A stretch of DNA of 64,000 nt from Eubacteriales bacterium (lineage in GTDB: Bacteria; Bacillota; Clostridia; Oscillospirales; Butyricicoccaceae), in NCBI GenBank assembly GCA_030539335.1, contig JAUNSG010000001.1, forward strand, positions 248,001 through 312,000, given 5' to 3'. Position 1 is the stretch's first letter, and every line of letters starts with the position of its first letter. Below, piece by piece: positions 33,840 to 41,333 of the stretch. The notes below the pieces were generated by a model. The model saw nothing but the letters and a program-made list of their open reading frames with translations. It ran no database searches and was not told the origin of the DNA. Position numbers and translations under genes: made by a program.

Positions 33840-35888
33840 TTACTCGTTGTACAAGGCTTCAATCGAGGCCTCGACCGTCGGAGCACCTTCCCGGACATGC
33901 TGTCCGTATGGGAATGCAACCTGTTCACTCTCATTCAGACCGGATTTGATCTCCGTATAATAGCCCCAGACATCCTTACCGGTGGTAACATAGCGCTTCT
34001 CCAGCGTCCCATCCTCTCCGGCGACATAGATATAACTCTTGCCGTCCTCCGCGCGGATAAAGCATTTCATCAGATAGACCGAAGCATTCTCTTCTTCCGT
34101 CTTATCAAAGCTGATCGTGATGTAATCATCCAAGTTAAATTCCGCACTGTCATCTACCTTGATGGTAAACGGATAGTAGGAAACATTGCTGTTGCTAGTG
34201 TAATTCCAGGAAGAGGAGCTGGTCGGGTAATTCATGACTTCCTCAACCGTTCCCTGATACTCTTCCCCGATCTCTTCATTGGTCACCGTTACGCTGGCGC
34301 CCTTGACCGCACGGCTCAGCTCCAGTTCGCTGACCGAACCGGAAATCTTGTAGCCCGCTCCGTCGCCCGAAACCTTGATAAATGCCTTTTCTGTTCCGGC
34401 CTTCTTCGGGTCACGCAGCGTCGTCACAACGCCGGCTACCTTCGCATAGACGGTATCCTCATCGCATTCGATCTGCTGCTTCTGATACTCGATCTTCAGC
34501 TTGCGCAGATCGCGCTCCAGGGTGGTCAGCTCTTCCTTCGCCTGCGCAATCAGCTGGGCAAGCTGGCTGCGCGTATAGACAATGCCATCCACCACATCGT
34601 CTCCCGGTACCTCGCCGTCTATTCCGTCACCAGGGTCGTCCTCGGGTGTCTCGTCAACCGTCGGCGCCGGAAGCGGATCTGCAATGACGCGTTCTGCACC
34701 GCCCACATTGATGGACAGGATAAGGAACCGATAGGAAGACCCGATTTTCTGGAACTGCATGGTCCAGCACGCAAAGTACTCCGTTTCTTCTTCCGCCTCG
34801 CCGCCCAGCGTCATTACCTGCGGCTTCTGCGTCGTCAGTGTCATCGGGAGAACCTGTCCCGATGTTGTTCGCCGTACCCCCTGGTCGGTCACGGTGATCC
34901 CGGTTTCTCCGCTGTCTTCCTCCGGCGCTTCCGGCTGTGCATCCGTATTATCTGTCTGATCGGCGGTGTCGTCCGTGGTGTCGTCCGCAGGATCCTCCGG
35001 CGTCTCCTCGTCCGGCTCGGTCACCGTGATCTCTCCATCCTCCAGCGGCAGATCCTCCGGGAACTGGATGTCCTCGCCGTCCAGTGCAAACCGGACAAAG
35101 GCCTCATCCTTCCCCTGTGTGATCGCTTCGATAAAACGATTGGTAAACTGGAAATTGGACTGCCAATAATAGCAATACGGGCTCTCTTTCGATCCATCGC
35201 CGCCCAGCAGCTCCAGGCCCGCCAGCTCTTCCGTATCATCACCGGCTCCCAGCGTGACGACATTGGCCAGGGAAACGACGCTTGCCGTCTTTGCTGCGCG
35301 CAAATCATCGTCGTCCTCATCGTTTTTGTCGTCCTCATCATCCTCGTCGTCGCTGTCCGAATCGATCGAGCTGCCGATGTCGCCTGCCACGCTGTCCTTC
35401 ACCGGGACGCCGGCGCGGTAGGTCTGGATTACCGCCAAACGCTTCTTGGCCTGCGTCAGCTCCAGCTCTTTCTTCTGGATTTCAATGTTCTTCCGCTGCA
35501 AATCCAACTGGCTGAGCGTGGTATCATAGGAAAACAGCTTGTCGCCTTCCTTGACCTTCTGTCCCTTTTTGACATAAACCTGATCGACCGTCTCGGAGTC
35601 CGAGAGGTATTCCGTCTGCAGCTGGTCGGTGGAAACCGTGCCCTCCATCTCCGAATCGTCCTCCGCCATCATCGCGTCCAGACCGACATCGGTAAACGAA
35701 TATACATTTACCGTGCCGCCATGGAAGCGGTCATAAATGCGGGTTGCACCAAACGCACAGGCGGCTCCAATCGCCAGAACAACAACCAGAATGAGTATCC
35801 CGGTTTTCCGGCTTTTCCCCGGTGTTCTGTCCGGTCTCTTCGGAATCCGCTTCAGGCGTTTGAAGATTCCCGAAAGTTTTTCCTTCAT
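33840..35888 (-). CDS. MacA/HlyD-like adaptor with a ~275-residue insert in the coiled-coil hairpin
   Basis: A 682-residue membrane-anchored adaptor. The anchor helix is ~29-48. A lipoyl-like half (VDQVYVKKGQKVKEGDKLF, ~101-119) leads to the first hairpin helix (~127-157) and the second helix lies at ~437-473 (YTRSQLAQLIAQAKEEL), followed by the second lipoyl half (VYAKVAGVVTTL) and beta-barrel domains. Between the helices lies an insert (~160-435) with an Asp-rich run (~175-195), a folded-looking stretch (YCYYWQSNFQFTNRFIEAI), a Thr/Asp/Pro linker and another folded part (CWTMQFQKIGSSYRFLILS). Normal adaptors have a short turn there. The start overlaps the ATPase stop as ATGA. Function of the insert unknown. 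Confidence 0.85.
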   Translation of the reverse strand: MKEKLSGIFKRLKRIPKRPDRTPGKSRKTGILILVVVLAIGAACAFGATRIYDRFHGGTVNVYSFTDVGLDAMMAEDDSEMEGTVSTDQLQTEYLSDSETVDQVYVKKGQKVKEGDKLFSYDTTLSQLDLQRKNIEIQKKELELTQAKKRLAVIQTYRAGVPVKDSVAGDIGSSIDSDSDDEDDEDDKNDEDDDDLRAAKTASVVSLANVVTLGAGDDTEELAGLELLGGDGSKESPYCYYWQSNFQFTNRFIEAITQGKDEAFVRFALDGEDIQFPEDLPLEDGEITVTEPDEETPEDPADDTTDDTADQTDNTDAQPEAPEEDSGETGITVTDQGVRRTTSGQVLPMTLTTQKPQVMTLGGEAEEETEYFACWTMQFQKIGSSYRFLILSINVGGAERVIADPLPAPTVDETPEDDPGDGIDGEVPGDDVVDGIVYTRSQLAQLIAQAKEELTTLERDLRKLKIEYQKQQIECDEDTVYAKVAGVVTTLRDPKKAGTEKAFIKVSGDGAGYKISGSVSELELSRAVKGASVTVTNEEIGEEYQGTVEEVMNYPTSSSSWNYTSNSNVSYYPFTIKVDDSAEFNLDDYITISFDKTEEENASVYLMKCFIRAEDGKSYIYVAGEDGTLEKRYVTTGKDVWGYYTEIKSGLNESEQVAFPYGQHVREGAPTVEASIEALYNE

Positions 35889-36577
35889 TCCGAACGCTCC
35901 TCTTTCTTTTCGGTCAGCATACCGTCAAAGATATAGCAAATGCGGTTGGCCTCATTGGCGACCTCCTGCGCATGCGTAATGACAATAATCGTAATCCCCT
36001 CATCGTTCAGCTGGCGGAACAGTGTCATAATCTGTTCGCCTGATTTGCTGTCCAGCGCACCGGTCGGTTCGTCGGCAAGCAGCAGCTTCGGCTTGCCCAC
36101 CATGGCGCGTGCAATTGCAACGCGCTGCCGCTGTCCGCCCGAAAGCTGATTGGGACGGAAATCCATACGGTCCGACAGCCCCACCTTGTCCAGCATCTCG
36201 GCGGCCCGCTCCAGCCGCTCGCGCTTTTTCACACCGCGATAGAGGAGCGGGAGCGCGACGTTCTCCACCGCCGTCAGTCCCGGCAGCAGATCTGCCTGCT
36301 GGAACACAAAGCCCAGCACGCGGTTGCGCACACTGGCCATCTGATTGGAGGTCAGGGAAGCAAGGTTTTCCCCATCCAGCAGACAGGTTCCGGAAGACAG
36401 TACATCCAGGCACCCGATGATGTTCATCAAGGTCGTCTTACCCGAGCCGGAGGGGCCCATGATGGCGACATACTCGCCCTCTTTCACCTCCAGATTGACA
36501 TGCTTCAGCACCGGGACTTCCAGCTTACCGCTCAGATAGGTTTTAAACACATCCTTACATTGGAGCAGTGTGCTCAT
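35885..36577 (-). CDS. MacB-like ABC transporter ATP-binding protein
   Basis: A 230-residue ATPase: Walker [13 protein letters not shown] (~40-51), Q-loop FVFQQADLLPGLT, signature LSGGQRQRVAIARA, Walker [13 protein letters not shown] and H-loop IVITHA. It overlaps both neighbours by four bases (ATGA), so the four proteins are translationally coupled. It would power the 417-residue permease at the end of the operon. Confidence 0.94.
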   Translation of the reverse strand: MSTLLQCKDVFKTYLSGKLEVPVLKHVNLEVKEGEYVAIMGPSGSGKTTLMNIIGCLDVLSSGTCLLDGENLASLTSNQMASVRNRVLGFVFQQADLLPGLTAVENVALPLLYRGVKKRERLERAAEMLDKVGLSDRMDFRPNQLSGGQRQRVAIARAMVGKPKLLLADEPTGALDSKSGEQIMTLFRQLNDEGITIIVITHAQEVANEANRICYIFDGMLTEKKEERSE

Positions 36578-37827
36578 CCAACCGGCACCTCCTCGTCCCC
36601 AGACATCGCCGGAACACCGTTGCCTTCGTCCTCATACTCCGGCACTTCTTCTTCCTCCTCGGTGTCCTGATACTGGCTGACCTTCATGCCCTCTTCCAAA
36701 CCATCGTCCGGATAGGCAATATAATCGTCCTCTGTCAAGCCGTCCAGAATGGAATAGGTATCGTTGTATTCGTTGTATTCCCCAACCGTAACCTGGCGTT
36801 TTTCCAGCCGGTTCCGCTTGTTGCCAACCCATACATAGAAAATACCGTCCTCATCCTGCCACAGGAACGCCGCCGCCAGATGCAGGGCATTTTGCTCCTC
36901 AGCAGACATCACCTCACCGGTCGAAACATAGACATGCTGTCCCATCAGCAGTCCGTCCGAATCGTCCAGCTTGACATAGAAGGTATATTGCGTTGCGCTT
37001 TCCCCGGAGGAGCCGTCGTCGTAATTCTCCTCATCCTCGGAATTGTTCGAGGACGAACCATCGGTATCGATCTTGCTGATGGTTCCCGACCATGTCTGGG
37101 TTTCATCCAGGCGGGAGAGAACCGATACCTCCATATCCTCCTGCAGCGTCGCAACGTTCATCTCATTCGCCGTCGCCTTCACCCGGTAGGAGCTGGTCTG
37201 CAGGATCGTGATATACGCATCGCTGCTTCCGCTTTCCGTATCGTCGTTGTTGTCTCCATCGTTGATCGACTGGATCACGCCGCTGATCTTGGAATAGACC
37301 TTCGTCGTGTTGGTTGATTTTTTCAGCTTCTCATAGGACTGCTGCTTGGACTTGAGGTTGTATTCCGCCTCAGCCTTGTCGATCTTCGCGCTCTGGATCT
37401 CGAGCGAATAGGAGAGCTTGTCACTGCTGCTGCTCGCTTTTTTGTATTCCTTTTCCAGCTCCGCAATCTGCGTGTCATAGGATTTGATATTGGATTCCAG
37501 CTCTTCCAGCTCCAGCGCTGCGCTCTGCAGGTCAAGCTCGATCGATTCCATATCATAGGTGAACAAAAGGTCACCCTTCTTGACCGTGTCCCCCTCGGAG
37601 ACATAACATTTCTTGACCTTCTTCCGGCTGCTCTTCTTGATCTTCTGCGTCGAGCGCGCCTCAACGACACCACTGAAAAGGCTGCTCCCCGATACATTTC
37701 TGGTTGCCAGCTCAGATACCGGCTGCACCGAAACCGTATCCCCCGTGTCGGAGCTGCCACAGCCCGATAAAAGAACGGCGCCGATCAGCGCTGCCGCCGC
37801 TGCTGTGCGAAAAATTGTATGTTTCAT
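36574..37827 (-). CDS. MacA-like efflux adaptor lipoprotein
   Basis: A 417-residue adaptor. The signal peptide ends in a lipobox (AVLLSGCGSS, Cys ~23), so it is probably a lipoprotein on the outer face of the membrane. A lipoyl half (VKKCYVSEGDTVKKGDLLF) precedes a coiled-coil hairpin (~85-150, with short turn), the second half (TKVYSKISGVIQSINDGD), then beta-barrel and membrane-proximal domains with a Ser/Asn/Glu-rich insert and a Glu-rich C-terminus. It heads the operon behind a good promoter. In Gram-negatives MacA joins MacB to TolC; here there is no outer membrane, so it likely modulates the ATPase or guides cargo outward. Confidence 0.88.
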   Translation of the reverse strand: MKHTIFRTAAAAALIGAVLLSGCGSSDTGDTVSVQPVSELATRNVSGSSLFSGVVEARSTQKIKKSSRKKVKKCYVSEGDTVKKGDLLFTYDMESIELDLQSAALELEELESNIKSYDTQIAELEKEYKKASSSSDKLSYSLEIQSAKIDKAEAEYNLKSKQQSYEKLKKSTNTTKVYSKISGVIQSINDGDNNDDTESGSSDAYITILQTSSYRVKATANEMNVATLQEDMEVSVLSRLDETQTWSGTISKIDTDGSSSNNSEDEENYDDGSSGESATQYTFYVKLDDSDGLLMGQHVYVSTGEVMSAEEQNALHLAAAFLWQDEDGIFYVWVGNKRNRLEKRQVTVGEYNEYNDTYSILDGLTEDDYIAYPDDGLEEGMKVSQYQDTEEEEEVPEYEDEGNGVPAMSGDEEVPVG

Positions 37828-37909
37828 TCAGCTTTTCTCCTCTGGTCTGTATGAATTTTCCTTTTCTCTCGATTCCTTTATGGAGCGATAACATTCTATT
37901 TCAATCTGT

Positions 37910-37938
37910 ATTGTACATGATAGTACACCAGAATACAA
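37910..37938 (-). promoter_or_regulatory. Sigma-A promoter of the MacAB-like operon
   Basis: TTGTAT (complement of 37933-37938), 17-bp spacer, TACAAT (complement of 37910-37915). The leader to the first adaptor's ATG is about 75 nt. The 330-bp gap to the K+ channel gene is otherwise AT-rich; on the plus side a TATACT-like -10 lies at ~38122. Confidence 0.8.
37912..37927. repeat. Dyad overlapping the operon promoter (candidate operator)
   Basis: TGTAC-ATGATA-GTACA is a perfect 5-6-5 inverted repeat covering the -10 edge and the spacer, the place where a dimeric repressor or MerR/TetR-type regulator would act. No regulator gene sits in the operon. Confidence 0.55.
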
Positions 37939-38159
37939 TCGCTTTCCCGATTTTGTTTACAAATTTGTTTGAATTTCTCGTGAATTTCATCATTCTGTCG
38001 TGATTTCTTCCTCTTTCCCTGTCGCTTTCGCCACACCTGTTCCCCCTTTCCCACCGCCGTATCCCACAAAAACTCTGCCGCTTTTTTCTTTTCCAACATT
38101 TTCTTTTGCTCGAAAAAGTGATATACTTAACAAGAATTTAGCGCAGGGAGGTTGTATCG

Positions 38160-39089
38160 ATGCGAAAAAGAATCTATCAGGTGATCGAACTCTCTACCGG
38201 TGAGGATCTTCCCAGCCGCATTTATGATATCACCTTATTTGCCAGCATTCTGCTCAGTCTGATTCCGATGATGTTCCGCCGCTCCCAGCCCATTTTTTTT
38301 GCGCTGGAATGGTTTGCGACGACCATCTTTATCATCGATTACCTGCTGCGCCTGTGGACAGCCGATCTCAAATTCCCCAAGCTGAAGAAAGGGGCGTTTT
38401 TCGTCTATCCCTTCACGCCGATGGCCATCGTCGACCTGCTGTCCATCCTCCCGACCATTCTGCTGATGCAGCCGAAATTCCGCCTGTTCGTGATGCTGCG
38501 CCTGATGCGCGCGATCAAGGTATTCCGTATCTTCAAACTGACGCGCTATTCCCGCGGCGTGCGCATGTTCATCAACATCTTTCGCGCCGAACGCGATGCG
38601 CTGATTACCGTCACGACACTCGCCGCATCGTTTATCTTTATGGCGGCTCTGATCATGTACAACGTCGAACCGGCGCTGTTCCCCAATTTCTTTTCCGCCC
38701 TTTATTGGGCCACCATCACAATGACCTCGGTGGGATACGGTGATATCGCACCGAATACGGTGATCGGACAGCTCATTTCCATCTTCTCTTCGATCCTCGG
38801 CATTGCGATCGTCGCACTGCCGACCGGTATTATCACCGCAGGATTCATGAGGGAAATCCTCAACCCTGCCGACAAGGCGACGGTTCGGGAAGCGGTCAAG
38901 GAAGCGGTGGATGAAACCGCGGTCAAGGAAGCCGTAAAAGAAGCCGTGGAGCAGTCCGCGGTCACCGCCGCCGTCCGGGATGCCCTGGAAGACACCGGGG
39001 GAAATTTTGAAGATGCCCTGGAGGCGGCAATTGAGCGGTTGGAGAAAACCTATCCGCCAAACAACCCCGAGCGGGAGAAAAAGGGATGA
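38160..39089 (+). CDS. Voltage-gated-like potassium channel
   Basis: A 309-residue six-helix channel. Helices S1-S4 span residues ~22-128; S4 carries positive residues every third position (R108, R114, R117, K120, R123, K126). The pore helix and filter TMTSVGYGD (187-195) predict K+ selectivity, followed by S6 (~203-229). The cytoplasmic tail lacks an RCK domain; instead residues ~240-290 repeat EAVKEAV/ETAVKEAV-type units, likely a coiled-coil tetramerisation segment, then a charged end. ATG 38160 has GGGAGG 8 bases before it. Single gene with its own terminator. Confidence 0.93.
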   Translation: MRKRIYQVIELSTGEDLPSRIYDITLFASILLSLIPMMFRRSQPIFFALEWFATTIFIIDYLLRLWTADLKFPKLKKGAFFVYPFTPMAIVDLLSILPTILLMQPKFRLFVMLRLMRAIKVFRIFKLTRYSRGVRMFINIFRAERDALITVTTLAASFIFMAALIMYNVEPALFPNFFSALYWATITMTSVGYGDIAPNTVIGQLISIFSSILGIAIVALPTGIITAGFMREILNPADKATVREAVKEAVDETAVKEAVKEAVEQSAVTAAVRDALEDTGGNFEDALEAAIERLEKTYPPNNPEREKKG

Positions 39090-39107
39090 CCGTTCCCATT
39101 CATACAA

Positions 39108-39141
39108 AGAAAAAGCCCAGACACGGTGTCTGGGCTTTTTC
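39108..39141 (+). terminator. Terminator of the K+ channel gene
   Basis: AAAAGCCCAGACAC pairs with GTGTCTGGGCTTTT around a minimal loop, with a T-run. Confidence 0.92.
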
Positions 39142-39244
39142 GAAAGGATGAAAAATGAAAAATAAAATGAAAGAAGAAAGAAATATGATAACAAAAAACT
39201 GTGGTTCGCAAAAGAAAAGTTTTAAGAAAAAAAGTTTTTTTCGT

Positions 39245-39295
39245 CTGTCCCCGTCCTCGTCAACCATACAATACATAAAAAAAGGGACGGGACAG
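39245..39295. repeat. Imperfect inverted repeat in the 39.1-39.55 kb gap
   Basis: CTGTCCCCGTCC (39245-39256) and GGGACGGGACAG (39284-39295) pair over 11-12 positions with a 27-nt AT-rich loop. The surrounding 465-bp gap is A-rich and holds no credible gene. The dyad has no T-run, so it is not a standard terminator; it may be a decayed mobile-element end or an RNA structure. Confidence 0.5.
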
Positions 39296-39474
39296 TAGGT
39301 TCGATGCATTGCGGTATCTTCTTGACATATTTATCTTAACGAAAATTTATGAAGGAAGTTGGGATTTTTGGTAAAGAATTTGTGAGAAGATTATGAATAA
39401 TCCGTTAATAGAAGAAAAAAATTGTGAAAAGGGGAAAACTTTCACGTAACGGCCAGTTTATTGCGATAAAGCAT

Positions 39475-39503
39475 TTGTATTTCACGGGTACGGATGCTAA
39501 AAT
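39475..39503 (+). promoter_or_regulatory. Promoter of the malic enzyme gene
   Basis: TTGTAT (39475-39480), 17-bp spacer, TAAAAT (39498-39503), 51 bases before the ATG. Confidence 0.65.
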
Positions 39504-39554
39504 AATATCCGGAAGAATTCCGGCTTATCAGAGCTTGCGTTACAGGAGGATGCT

Positions 39555-40727
39555 ATGGATATCAAAGAACAGGCGCTTCAGGCGCATCGTGACTGGAAAG
39601 GAAAAATTGAAGTGATTTCCCGCTGTGAGGTAAAAACCGCAGAGGATTTATCAATTGCATATACCCCCGGCGTTGCTGAGCCGTGTCTTGAAATACAGAA
39701 GGATGTGGATCTGAGCTATGTCTACACCCGCCGCAACAATCTGGTTGCGGTCATTACCGATGGTTCCGCCGTTCTCGGCCTTGGCAACATCGGCCCGGAG
39801 GCCGGTATGCCGGTTATGGAGGGCAAATGCGCTTTGTTCAAAGCGTTCGGCGACGTGGATGCCTTCCCGCTCTGCGTCCATGCCGACAGTGTGGATGAAT
39901 TCGTCGATACGGTCGCCAACATCAGCGGTTCGTTCGGCGGCATCAACCTGGAGGACATCGGAGCACCGAACTGCTTCGAGATCGAGCGCAAGCTCAAGGA
40001 GCGCTGCAATATCCCGATCTTCCACGACGACCAGCACGGTACGGCGATCTGCTGCGCAGCCGCCATGATCAATGCCTGCCGCCTGACCGGCCGCAAGCCG
40101 GAAGAGCTCAAGCTGGTGGTCAATGGCGCCGGCGCTGCGGCAACCGCAGTCATCAAGCTGCTCCTCTCCCTCGGGGTCAAGGACATCATTGCCTGCAACA
40201 CCAGCGGTGCGATCTATGAGGGCAAGGAAGATCTGTTTGAATCGCAGAAGGAGTTGGCAAAGATCACGAATCGCGAACGTCGTACCGGTACACTGAAGGA
40301 TGTCATCGTTGGCGCCGATGTTTTCTTTGGCCTTTCCGCCCCGCATGTCCTGACGGCAGAGATGGTCCGCACCATGGCGCCGAACCCGATGGTCTTTGCG
40401 ATGGCCAACCCGGTTCCGGAAATCATGCCGGAGGAGGCTATCGCCGGCGGCGCCGCGGTTGTCGGTACAGGCCGTTCGGATTATCCCAACCAGATCAACA
40501 ACGTTCTGGCTTTCCCGGGTGTGTTCCGCGGTGCGTTGGATGTCCGTGCATCGGATATCAACGAAGAAATGAAGATCGCCGCTGCCTATGCCATCGCTGG
40601 TCTGATCTCCGACGAGGAGCTGCGCGCAGACAACATCATGCCGAAGGCATTCGATCCGCGTGTCAAAGATACGGTCGCGGCTGCTGTCGCCCAGGCCGCA
40701 CGCGACAGCGGTGTTGCCCGCATCTGA
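39555..40727 (+). CDS. NAD(P)-dependent malic enzyme
   Basis: A 390-residue oxidative decarboxylase converting malate to pyruvate, CO2 and NAD(P)H, of the short bacterial form without phosphotransacetylase domain. Seen: AYTPGVAEPC (~35-44), GSAVLGLGNIGPEAGMPVMEG (substrate and metal region), FHDDQHGTAI (metal-binding Asp pair, ~156-165), the Rossmann site VVNGAGAAATAV and the later AMANPVPEI. TACAGGAGG is 6 bases before ATG. Single gene with promoter and terminator. Together with PckA (53.9 kb) it links C4 acids to pyruvate and PEP. NAD versus NADP preference is not decided. Confidence 0.95.
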   Translation: MDIKEQALQAHRDWKGKIEVISRCEVKTAEDLSIAYTPGVAEPCLEIQKDVDLSYVYTRRNNLVAVITDGSAVLGLGNIGPEAGMPVMEGKCALFKAFGDVDAFPLCVHADSVDEFVDTVANISGSFGGINLEDIGAPNCFEIERKLKERCNIPIFHDDQHGTAICCAAAMINACRLTGRKPEELKLVVNGAGAAATAVIKLLLSLGVKDIIACNTSGAIYEGKEDLFESQKELAKITNRERRTGTLKDVIVGADVFFGLSAPHVLTAEMVRTMAPNPMVFAMANPVPEIMPEEAIAGGAAVVGTGRSDYPNQINNVLAFPGVFRGALDVRASDINEEMKIAAAYAIAGLISDEELRADNIMPKAFDPRVKDTVAAAVAQAARDSGVARI

Positions 40728-40752
40728 TCTACATAAAGAAATCCAAAAAAAC

Positions 40753-40799
40753 AAGAACGGCATGTCGTCCCGGTGGGACGGCCTGCCGTTCTTTTCTTC
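40753..40799. terminator. Bidirectional terminator after the malic enzyme gene
   Basis: AAGAACGGCA (40753-40762) pairs with TGCCGTTCTT (40784-40793), with an inner GTCC/GGAC stem and A/T runs on both sides; it lies between convergent genes. Confidence 0.88.
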
Positions 40800-40803
40800 T
40801 GCC

Positions 40804-41271
40804 TTATAATGCCGGATCATCTGCGGCATCCTGCCCCGCCGCGGTGAGCGCCATACTGCCGCGCTTCGGCAGGATGGTATAGCCCGGATGCAGCGCTTTC
40901 AGTCTGCGGCACAGCGCCGAGGTCTGGTACAGCACATAGTCGTACCCGGACAGTGGGATGTCATAATCCAATGTGACATAGCCGCGCGAGGCCAGCCGGC
41001 GCAGCGCCAACGAAATCAGTTCGATCTCCGCGGTGTCCTCTTCCCCGCTGCGCAGATAGACTGGCGACGGTTCCAGCGGCTCCAGCGGTGCAAAATACGA
41101 TTCGCGCCGCGCGAATTGCGCCAATGGAAGGAACGGTGTCTGTGCCAGTTCCAGCAGCAGCACACGCTCTTCGTTTGTCAGTGGGGTCTCCGCGGAACAG
41201 CCGCCGCAGCCGCCACAATTTTTCTGACCACTACACCCTCCACAGGAATGGGAGCAGGATTCACAGCTCAT
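40804..41271 (-). CDS. Cys-rich N-terminus protein with winged-helix-like body, unknown function
   Basis: A 155-residue protein I cannot assign. Residues 3-25 carry eight Cys in CxxC and CGGC patterns with Gly and one His (CESCSHSC...CGGCGGC), plausibly a metal or Fe-S site. The rest is predicted helical with a hairpin: LTNEERVLLLELAQTPFLPLAQFA, then ELISLALRRLASRGYVTLDYDIPLSGYDYVLY, which looks like a winged-helix with a basic turn, and LPKRGSMALTAAGQD at the end. GAAGGAG is 7 bases from ATG 41271. It is 62 bp after the FN3/transglutaminase-like gene. A metal-sensing regulator is one possible reading, but I cannot prove DNA binding. Confidence 0.75.
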   Translation of the reverse strand: MSCESCSHSCGGCSGQKNCGGCGGCSAETPLTNEERVLLLELAQTPFLPLAQFARRESYFAPLEPLEPSPVYLRSGEEDTAEIELISLALRRLASRGYVTLDYDIPLSGYDYVLYQTSALCRRLKALHPGYTILPKRGSMALTAAGQDAADDPAL

Positions 41272-41285
41272 AGAAAATCTCCTTC

Positions 41286-41312
41286 ACGCCGCCGGACGGC
41301 GGCTTTTTTCCC
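41286..41312 (+). terminator. Plus-strand terminator-like hairpin before the Cys-rich gene
   Basis: GCCGCC-GGAC-GGCGGC followed by TTTTTT reads as a terminator on the plus strand, where no gene ends. On the minus strand the same hairpin sits immediately before the ribosome site of the Cys-rich gene. Confidence 0.5.
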
Positions 41313-41333
41313 TTCTCAATGCGACCGGTGCGA

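Noticed and set aside
33897..35936. Very long plus-strand open frame opposite the large adaptor gene
   Set aside because: It is a shadow of a GC-rich, Asp/Glu-rich minus-strand gene; its translation is Leu/Arg/His-rich with no domain and no ribosome site.
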